Below are positions 47,999 to 53,079 of a DNA stretch of 53,079 bases, piece by piece; within the stretch, counting starts at the first letter, position 1; each line of letters opens with the position of its first letter. The translations under genes were made by a program, and so were the position numbers. Source of the stretch: a virus; the IMG/VR virus record IMGVR_UViG_3300027801_001299, positions 1-53,079 of that record, one strand, 5' to 3'. The notes beneath the pieces were generated by a model. That model saw only the letters and a list, made by a program, of their open reading frames with translations. It did not search any database and had not been told where the DNA came from.

Positions 47999-48077
47999 TT
48001 TAATGTTTCTGATAGGGACAGAGTGGAGTCGTCTGAGATGGCGACCCCCCTTTACTATTAGATTGGAGTATGATATA

Positions 48078-48269
48078 ATGAAAGAGAACATACAAGCGAC
48101 ATGGAATACTGTAGATGTATACAGTATTAATAAGCGTGAGACACGAGTCGCAGGTGCATCTATGTTAGAAATGCGTACAGAGACCCCTATAAGTCTCTCT
48201 GAGGGATTAAACCTATGTCGGAGACTAGAGGATGAGGGTCATGTCGTAGAGTTGCGTAGAGTGACGTAG
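48078..48269 (+). CDS. Small protein (63 aa)
   Basis: An in-frame ATG at 48003 would read leader sequence; ATG 48078 follows a TTGGAG SD. The 63-residue protein has a beta-alpha pattern (ETRVAGASMLEMRTET, LNLCRRLEDEGHVVELRR). No family is recognised. Confidence 0.5.
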   Translation: MKENIQATWNTVDVYSINKRETRVAGASMLEMRTETPISLSEGLNLCRRLEDEGHVVELRRVT

Positions 48270-48394
48270 GAGAGGGAGCGAATAAAACAGTGCCGTGGGA
48301 CTCCTAAGAGAGCTGAGAGCTGACCTAGACCCCCACCCTGTTTATTAACGAAGATTTTTTAAAGACTCTTCCAAATTTTTTTTAGAGGAAAATT
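48270..48394 (+). other. Non-coding gap with long imperfect hairpin
   Basis: AAACAG (48285-48290) and GTGGG (48295-48299) pair with CCCAC (48332-48336) and CTGTTT (48338-48343), with AGCT repeats at the tip. Next comes GAAGA/TCTTC followed by eight T, a plausible terminator for the islet. The SD of 48395 lies at the end. No gene is seen. Confidence 0.5.
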
Positions 48395-48625
48395 ATGACC
48401 AAACAACAAAAACGTAACAGAGAGAAAATCAAAGATATCTTTCTGCAAATCAAGCACGAGAAACCTTGGAGTAGCACTTCGAGATTTTATGTTGCACTTC
48501 ATCTAACTCTCTTTACACTCATATGGGGTTTCGCACTCTATGTGTTGAGTGACAGACAAGAGATGGATAAGATGTATTTGGATACACCCCCCAGTGTTTT
48601 AGATGACACTACAAAGGTGGGTTAG
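48395..48625 (+). CDS. Small single-span membrane protein (76 aa)
   Basis: A 76-residue protein with SD AGAGGA. A basic N-terminus (KQQKRNREKIK), one membrane span (about residues 31-51, ALHLTLFTLIWGFALYVL) and a short acidic tail. Function is unknown. Confidence 0.6.
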   Translation: MTKQQKRNREKIKDIFLQIKHEKPWSSTSRFYVALHLTLFTLIWGFALYVLSDRQEMDKMYLDTPPSVLDDTTKVG

Positions 48626-48630
48626 AGACT

Positions 48631-48945
48631 ATGAGTTTCTTCTACGGTTCTATGACTCATTCTTACAGTGGTAGGAAGCGTAAGACTTCTGCATATAAGA
48701 CTGCACCCCGTAAGCGTGTTGTGTTTGTACCGATGGAGATTGCACCCAGTAACCGTATGAAGGAGATTAGCGACCACTATGATAAGTATCCTTCTTATAC
48801 GGGTTCGTCCTCTACAGGGACGTGTGGTGTGTCTACGGAGACTTATAAGATAGAGGAGTCAAAGAAGTTTACCATTGCACCTGCATATAACAAAGGTGCG
48901 TATCAAGTTATAAATAAATCCAACATAAAGGATATTGGCAGATGA
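48631..48945 (+). CDS. Hypothetical basic protein (104 aa)
   Basis: A 104-residue Ser/Thr/Tyr/Lys-rich protein with low hydrophobic content, probably partly disordered (GRKRKTSAYKTAPRKRVVFV). ATGA overlap with the next gene. No family is recognised. Confidence 0.55.
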   Translation: MSFFYGSMTHSYSGRKRKTSAYKTAPRKRVVFVPMEIAPSNRMKEISDHYDKYPSYTGSSSTGTCGVSTETYKIEESKKFTIAPAYNKGAYQVINKSNIKDIGR

Positions 48946-49112
48946 GAGTGGATTTTAAAGTCATTAAACACGCACTCGGTTCATTTGGTGAACAAGATGG
49001 GTATGATAAAAGACGTGAAGACGATATTGCGATGGTTCGTATGTTTGTAGTGGGGACTAACCTTCTATGTGGGTGGATTATCATCCTGAATATTGTAATT
49101 GGGTGGTTTTAA
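48942..49112 (+). CDS. Small C-terminal membrane protein (56 aa)
   Basis: This 56-residue frame is coupled by ATGA upstream and TAATG downstream. A charged N-terminal half is followed by one membrane span (about residues 34-55, GTNLLCGWIIILNIVIGW). Function is unknown. Confidence 0.55.
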   Translation: MRVDFKVIKHALGSFGEQDGYDKRREDDIAMVRMFVVGTNLLCGWIIILNIVIGWF

Positions 49113-49285
49113 TGGAAAACAGTGACCAGTGGCAAGAAAATAGTGACGGTTGGGTTAAAACTATGAATGAATCTAAAGAAATGAAAGAAAAGTACGACAT
49201 CTACCTGAAAGAACAACTCCAAGAGAGAAATGGTGAAGTATTATCCTATAGAAAATGGTTAAGGAGAGAAAAGAATGGCTCATAG
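49112..49285 (+). CDS. Small acidic protein (57 aa)
   Basis: ATG 49112 overlaps the previous TAA and is preferred over ATG 49067, which would overlap the previous gene more. The 57-residue charged helical protein (KEMKEKYDIYLKEQLQERNG) has no recognised family. Confidence 0.5.
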   Translation: MENSDQWQENSDGWVKTMNESKEMKEKYDIYLKEQLQERNGEVLSYRKWLRREKNGS

Positions 49286-49550
49286 TGCAATGTTTGAAAA
49301 TATTAAACGAGAAAAAGTAGCTTGGTATCTTAAATGGTGTGCAAGTGTATCTCTAGTGTTAGGAATGAGTGTTCGTGCATCGGGCATACCTGAACTCGCA
49401 ATATTCGACTTAGGATTTTCCTTCGTGGGTATATGTGGTTGGTTGATGGTGAGTCTGATTTGGAATGACCGTGCATTGATATTATTAAATGCAGTTGGAT
49501 TCCTTATTTTATTGACGGGTTTAATTAAACACTTTTTCGTGGGAGTCTAA
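49275..49550 (+). CDS. Multi-span small membrane protein (91 aa)
   Basis: A 91-residue protein with about three membrane segments after KREKVAWYLKWCASVS: roughly 18-35, 43-62 and 67-86. The sequence type (KWCASVSLVLGMSVRASG) is one I have seen among small uncharacterised membrane proteins of marine phages and bacteria. Start overlaps the previous gene by 11 bases with an AGGAG SD. Confidence 0.6.
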   Translation: MAHSAMFENIKREKVAWYLKWCASVSLVLGMSVRASGIPELAIFDLGFSFVGICGWLMVSLIWNDRALILLNAVGFLILLTGLIKHFFVGV

Positions 49551-49553
49551 ATA
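49546..49553 (+). promoter_or_regulatory. T4-type late promoter, predicted leaderless
   Basis: TCTAAATA overlaps the previous stop and ends five bases before ATG 49559. Confidence 0.5.
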
Positions 49554-49558
49554 ATACC

Positions 49559-49720
49559 ATGATAGATTTTATTTCAAATATTTTAACATTCCCTTGGTGG
49601 GTCTTTTTCAACTTCTTTGTTTATGCGTTTGGTGTACTCGTGTATTACCTCATTTACAAAGCGTTAGAAATGTATGTCCCATGGTCAGATATCGTAGAAC
49701 GATTTAAAGGGAGAAAATAA
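49559..49720 (+). CDS. Small single-span membrane protein (53 aa)
   Basis: A 53-residue aromatic-rich protein with one membrane segment (about residues 10-35, FPWWVFFNFFVYAFGVLVYY) and a basic tail. No SD; late octamer with leaderless spacing. A holin-like function cannot be excluded. Confidence 0.55.
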   Translation: MIDFISNILTFPWWVFFNFFVYAFGVLVYYLIYKALEMYVPWSDIVERFKGRK

Positions 49721-49722
49721 AT

Positions 49723-49893
49723 ATGTCAGATTTTTTAATAGCAATACACATAGGGTATGTCGTTGCATTAGTGTGGTTCGTGTGGAGAAGTGGTTTCAAA
49801 GCAGGACGTAAAGACTTAGTCGAAGAGTTGTTGGATGCAAATCTAGTCTCTGAAGATACTCTTATTAAACACTATGCACCTAAAGACTCTTAA
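49723..49893 (+). CDS. Small membrane-anchored protein (56 aa)
   Basis: ATG 49723 follows the previous stop by two bases, with AAAGGGAG upstream as SD. One N-terminal membrane segment (about residues 3-22, DFLIAIHIGYVVALVWFVW) is followed by a charged cytoplasmic part (KAGRKDLVEELLDANLV). Function is unknown. Confidence 0.6.
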   Translation: MSDFLIAIHIGYVVALVWFVWRSGFKAGRKDLVEELLDANLVSEDTLIKHYAPKDS

Positions 49894-49920
49894 GGTAATA
49901 ACAACAGGAACAAATAGATT

Positions 49921-51171
49921 ATGAACAAAGCGAATCATATCGAGAATACTATACTCGCAATTAATATTTCTCATGACACCTCAATCGCAATCATTAAAAA
50001 TGGTGAAGTGGTTGATATCTTCGAGGAAGAAAGAAGCAGACGTAGTAAATATTATGCACCCAAGTGTGACGAGGAGTCTTTCCTTCAGGTCATACAATCA
50101 AAAATAAACATTGACGATATTGACGAAGTGGTTTTCAGTTCTTTCGATAGACGTATGTATGATGTTGAGATTTCGCCAGAACTCCCACAAGACCGTTTAA
50201 GGTCTAGAGAGTTCATTGCATCAGTTAAGTCCGAATGTCTCTCTAGGGGACGTATAGACACACTGGTGGACGAATATGAAGAGTTGACGGTACGCAAACA
50301 GTATGGTGACGAAGACAAAATGATTATGGACGACATTGCAGTCAATCAACTTGACTTACCCAAAGGTGAGTATCTTTATAACATCGCACATCACGAACAT
50401 CATGCCTATTGTGGGTTTGGTCTGAGTGACATGGACGAAGCTCTTATTATAGCGATGGACGGTGGTGGTTGTCGCAAGAAATGGCAGACACATCCTACTC
50501 ACCAAGAAATAGAAACAATTTATTACGGGAATAAATCCGAACACGAGATTTATACTCTATATCAAAAATTAAGTAATCATAGATTTGTCAATGACATGGG
50601 TCAATACTTTCCGAACGAACTCTATGGTGCCTTTATGAGTGGAGAGGATTTCGAAGAAACCGAGGATGGAGTGGACTATTGTTACACTTCAAATCCTAGT
50701 GCAGGAATGAATTTCTCAAACGTATCGAGTGCATTAGGAACCGACAAGTTAGGTCGTGCAGCTGGGAAGGTCATGGGAATGGCATCTTACGGTTCACATC
50801 AACCTGATGTCTATAACAAATATAATATTGCACATGAGTTAGAATTAAGTTCGTTTGAATATACTTGTCAATTAATTCAACGTGCAATCGATTATAAACC
50901 TGAGTGTAAGAATATAATACTAACAGGTGGATTTGCATTAAACTGTACTAACAATTATAAGTACCTTTCACGTTTCCCCGATTATCAAATATTCGTAGAC
51001 CCTGTTCCTCATGATGGTGGAACGGCTGCAGGTGCAGGATTACAGATGTATCAGTTTATGTTAGAAGGAGAGGTTGACCCCGAAGAGAATGGAGACGAAG
51101 ATTATTGCAAACCAAGTGCGTGGATTGAAACTACGCCTACTGAATGGACAAGGAGTATTGACCCATCATGA
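49921..51171 (+). CDS. Carbamoyltransferase, N-terminal (Kae1/YrdC-associated) part, split gene
   Basis: A 416-residue protein matching the N-terminal ASKHA-fold domain of NodU/TobZ-type carbamoyltransferases: ISHDTSIAIIKNGEVVDIFEEER at the start (strand pattern), HHEHHAYCGFG (metal-binding His motif), AMDGGG, and NIILTGGFALNCTNNYK with PVPHDGGTAAGAGL (nucleotide-binding region). In bacteria this domain and the C-terminal domain form one protein that transfers carbamoyl groups onto sugars or antibiotics. Here a stop and ATGA overlap separate them. The last 40 residues look like a new linker. Confidence 0.88.
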   Translation: MNKANHIENTILAINISHDTSIAIIKNGEVVDIFEEERSRRSKYYAPKCDEESFLQVIQSKINIDDIDEVVFSSFDRRMYDVEISPELPQDRLRSREFIASVKSECLSRGRIDTLVDEYEELTVRKQYGDEDKMIMDDIAVNQLDLPKGEYLYNIAHHEHHAYCGFGLSDMDEALIIAMDGGGCRKKWQTHPTHQEIETIYYGNKSEHEIYTLYQKLSNHRFVNDMGQYFPNELYGAFMSGEDFEETEDGVDYCYTSNPSAGMNFSNVSSALGTDKLGRAAGKVMGMASYGSHQPDVYNKYNIAHELELSSFEYTCQLIQRAIDYKPECKNIILTGGFALNCTNNYKYLSRFPDYQIFVDPVPHDGGTAAGAGLQMYQFMLEGEVDPEENGDEDYCKPSAWIETTPTEWTRSIDPS

Positions 51172-51788
51172 TTACACAAATTATTAGAGACCAAGACGAG
51201 ATACTAGATTTAATTATCGATGATGCTCAGATTATTGCAATCTTCCAAGGGGAAGGAGAATGGGGCCCAAGAGCATTAGGGAATAGAAGTATTTTATTTG
51301 ACCCGACTCATCCCGAAGCCAAACAGATTGTAAATCATGTAAAGAAGAGAGAAGTGTATCGTCCGTTTGCAGGTAGTGTCATGTTAGAACACGCAGACGA
51401 ATACTTTCATATGCTTCAACTAAAAGAATCTCCGTGGATGTCCTTTGCTATTCAAGCAAAAGATATTGCGTACGAGAAGGTTCCGACATTGGTTCATGCA
51501 GATGGGACTTGTAGAATTCAGACCGTTACACATGAACAGAATAAAAACTATTATAATTTAATTAAAGGATTTTATGAACGTACAGGAGTCCCGATGATTT
51601 TTAATACATCATTTAATCTAGGTGGTGAAGCACTGGTCGATACAATTGAAGATGCGATTGACACTTGTAACCGTTCTGAAATTAATTACTTGTATGTACC
51701 TGAAGACCAAGACATACATATTCCTGAATATCTATTAAGATTTAAAAAACTAGAGGATGTCAATGTTAACGATAACGCCGACGGCTGA
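51168..51788 (+). CDS. Carbamoyltransferase, C-terminal domain, split gene
   Basis: A 206-residue protein equal to the carbamoyltransferase C-terminal domain (PF16861 type): FQGEGEWGPRALGNRSIL (signature GxxExGPRALGxRSIL), YRPFAGSVML, and GVPMIFNTSFNLGGEALVDT near the end. It begins by ATGA inside the end of the N-terminal gene, so equal amounts of both chains are expected and a two-chain enzyme is likely. A possible substrate is a sugar or modified base made by other phage enzymes. Confidence 0.9.
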   Translation: MITQIIRDQDEILDLIIDDAQIIAIFQGEGEWGPRALGNRSILFDPTHPEAKQIVNHVKKREVYRPFAGSVMLEHADEYFHMLQLKESPWMSFAIQAKDIAYEKVPTLVHADGTCRIQTVTHEQNKNYYNLIKGFYERTGVPMIFNTSFNLGGEALVDTIEDAIDTCNRSEINYLYVPEDQDIHIPEYLLRFKKLEDVNVNDNADG

Positions 51789-52314
51789 AGATTGGATTGC
51801 AACTACAGGAATTAATCCTATACGATTTGGTGCAAGACCTAATAAAGGTTGTGCAGGATATGAATATATTTGGGAGAGAGGAACTTATATTGAAGGTAGA
51901 GATTATCAGCTTAATATAAATGATAGATTTACTATATTAGTTGGTGTTAATCATAAAAGATATGTTGACTGTTGTGAGATAGATTTAAAAACTCAGGACG
52001 ATGGTCTCTTAACAAAGGTTGAATTTAAAAACGAGAAGACCAAAGTAGTTTGTGGTTGTGGTGAGTCGTTAGACTTCGAAGAAAACATCGCCGATAATCC
52101 TGATGAAATATGGGCTATGGGACGAATGATAAACTACAGAAGTTTTGGGCCGCATAACGACCCTTGGAAAAAAGTAGAACCAAACGAGGATGGTGAGTTA
52201 GTTGTTCGTCCATCAATTGAAGTTGTGAAACCCGAACTCCTGCAAAGAGATACAGTAAAAGAAGTTACTCCAAATACACTTACTAATAAATACAAGAATT
52301 GGAGAAAGGTATGA
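51763..52314 (+). CDS. A-type Fe-S cluster carrier (IscA/HesB-like) with C-terminal extension
   Basis: A 183-residue protein. ATG 51763 has a GAGG SD; ATG 51757 is an alternative. Residues 1-105 match A-type carriers: ARPNKGCAGYEYIWE with Cys30, and VVCGCGESL with Cys97 and Cys99, the three cluster ligands of IscA (35, 99, 101). An unrelated 80-residue tail follows. It would receive clusters from IscU (11861) and pass them to target proteins. It overlaps the carbamoyltransferase C-domain by 26 bases. Confidence 0.85.
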   Translation: MLTITPTAEDWIATTGINPIRFGARPNKGCAGYEYIWERGTYIEGRDYQLNINDRFTILVGVNHKRYVDCCEIDLKTQDDGLLTKVEFKNEKTKVVCGCGESLDFEENIADNPDEIWAMGRMINYRSFGPHNDPWKKVEPNEDGELVVRPSIEVVKPELLQRDTVKEVTPNTLTNKYKNWRKV

Positions 52315-52694
52315 AGACTTCCAGTGCAAAAGCAAAAGGAAGAAAACTCCAACAGTGGTTTACTCAAAAATTAATTGAGGGTCTCAATCTAAATGAAGAA
52401 GATTTAGAATCTAGACCGATGGGGTCACAAGGTGAGGATATCATTATGGGACGAGAGTCTCGTGAGAAGTTCCCCTACTCCATCGAGTGTAAAAACCAAG
52501 AAGCAGTAAACGTGTGGAAGGCCTACGAACAGGCAGAAACAAATTGTAAAGGGTATGAACCCTTAGTGGTAATTAAACGTAACCGAAGTAAACCTTTGGT
52601 TCTTGTAGATGCAGAACATTATATCTCATTACATAAACAAAAAATGACACCACTAGAACAACAAGCAATGGAAGTAGGATTAAACAAGTTATGA
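52311..52694 (+). CDS. Putative PD-(D/E)XK-type nuclease (127 aa)
   Basis: ATG 52311 overlaps the previous stop (ATGA). A 127-residue protein with GEDIIMG and FPYSIECKNQE, which give the D-(x)n-ExK pattern of a PD-(D/E)XK nuclease, then a helix VWKAYEQAETNC and a strand LVVIKRNR. The size resembles Holliday-junction-resolvase-like or phage-type small nucleases. Function is not certain. Confidence 0.6.
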   Translation: MKTSSAKAKGRKLQQWFTQKLIEGLNLNEEDLESRPMGSQGEDIIMGRESREKFPYSIECKNQEAVNVWKAYEQAETNCKGYEPLVVIKRNRSKPLVLVDAEHYISLHKQKMTPLEQQAMEVGLNKL

Positions 52695-53079
52695 GAAGTT
52701 TTGCAGATATAACAGAAGTAAGGAAAACCGACAAACCACCTATACGGTTGTTAATCGTGTCTGCAAAGAATAGTAGTAAGAAACCATTTATCACTGCAGG
52801 ACGATTACAAGAAGAGTGTAAGAAGAAAGGACTAGACTCCTACATTGCTCATATTGAAGAAGCAGTTATCAATAAAGAAAAAGATGTTACTACCATTAGT
52901 AATCACGGTTCAGATGTTGATTGGGTCTTGGACGAAAATGTAATTGCAATCGTTCGTGGTTCAGCTGCAAGTAAAGATTCCTACATGGATTTAGTTTCTC
53001 AGTTAGAGAAGATGAATATCCCATGTGTCAACAATCGTGAAACTGTTAGTATGTGTGCAGACAAATACTGGAGTTCAAT
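52691..53079 (+). CDS. N-terminal part of an ATP-grasp ligase (RimK-like), 3' truncated
   Basis: The 129 visible residues begin with a Rossmann-like pre-ATP-grasp domain (LLIVSAKNSSKKPFITAGRL) and reach NIPCVNNRETVSMCADKYWS. That is the segment found just before the ATP-grasp domain of RimK/glutamate-ligase-type enzymes, where the last residues contact ATP. The rest lies outside the window. Products could be a peptide tag or a modified small molecule. ATGA overlap with the nuclease gene. Confidence 0.7.
   Translation, partial: MRSFADITEVRKTDKPPIRLLIVSAKNSSKKPFITAGRLQEECKKKGLDSYIAHIEEAVINKEKDVTTISNHGSDVDWVLDENVIAIVRGSAASKDSYMDLVSQLEKMNIPCVNNRETVSMCADKYWSS

Noticed and set aside
49716-49723. 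AATAAATA before ATG 49723 as a late promoter
   Set aside because: It overlaps the ATG, so spacing is impossible for a promoter of that gene; a good SD is present instead.
1-53079. CRISPR array or insertion sequence
   Set aside because: No regularly spaced repeats with spacers, transposase gene or terminal inverted repeats were seen.

Overview
The window is AT-rich, densely packed, almost entirely plus-strand DNA from a T4-type (tailed, contractile-tail lineage) bacteriophage, most likely marine. The evidence is a T4-style replication and nucleotide set (family B polymerase gp43, UvsX, gp41 helicase, gp61 primase, NrdA/NrdB, glutaredoxin), T4-type late promoter octamers (NNTAAATA), T4-type capsid-targeting N-termini, and accessory genes typical of marine T4-like phages (Hsp20, 2OG-Fe(II) oxygenases, peroxiredoxin, carbamoyltransferase, Fe-S assembly proteins, four tRNAs). 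The host cannot be read from the sequence. A SAR11-type or other low-GC marine bacterium is a reasonable guess only.

Layout. 1-0.8 kb: end of a repetitive surface protein and a small membrane protein. 0.8-2.7 kb: a membrane CHASE2 adenylate cyclase. 2.7-8.8 kb: Hsp20, peroxiredoxin, a DUF4338-like protein, a cytidylyltransferase, tRNA-Gly, two glycosyltransferases and a T4-type lysozyme. 8.8-15.7 kb: replication and recombination genes (gp43, an endonuclease VII-like gene inserted at the gp43 tail, IscU, thermonuclease, UvsX, gp41). 15.7-28.9 kb: late, virion-related genes, many beginning with capsid-targeting-like peptides, including a NadR-like NMN adenylyltransferase/kinase, an HNH protein and a probable protease-processed polyprotein. 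28.9-38 kb: primase, ribonucleotide reductase, glutaredoxin, amidotransferase, a metallopeptidase, a probable structured ncRNA, a deoxynucleotidase. 38-45.9 kb: a spanin pair, several 2OG oxygenase-like genes, an outer-membrane barrel, tRNA-Ala and tRNA-Ser, and an oxygenase/spermidine-synthase fusion. 45.9-48.4 kb: an accessory islet with the only minus-strand genes, repeated TTGACAATG promoters and RNA hairpins. 48.4-53.1 kb: small membrane proteins, a split carbamoyltransferase, an A-type Fe-S carrier, a PD-(D/E)XK-like nuclease and the start of an ATP-grasp ligase.

Working together: early and middle transcription uses host sigma70-type promoters (TTGACA-17/18-TATAAT), and late transcription uses the T4-type octamer. 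In ten genes the promoter sits so close to the start codon that the predicted first transcribed base is the A of ATG, implying leaderless mRNAs. The RNR, glutaredoxin, IscU and A-type carrier could jointly support deoxynucleotide supply and iron cofactors during infection. The virion cluster probably delivers enzymes and DNA-binding peptides with the genome. GATC is nearly absent: I saw two sites in 53 kb, both in one small gene of the islet.
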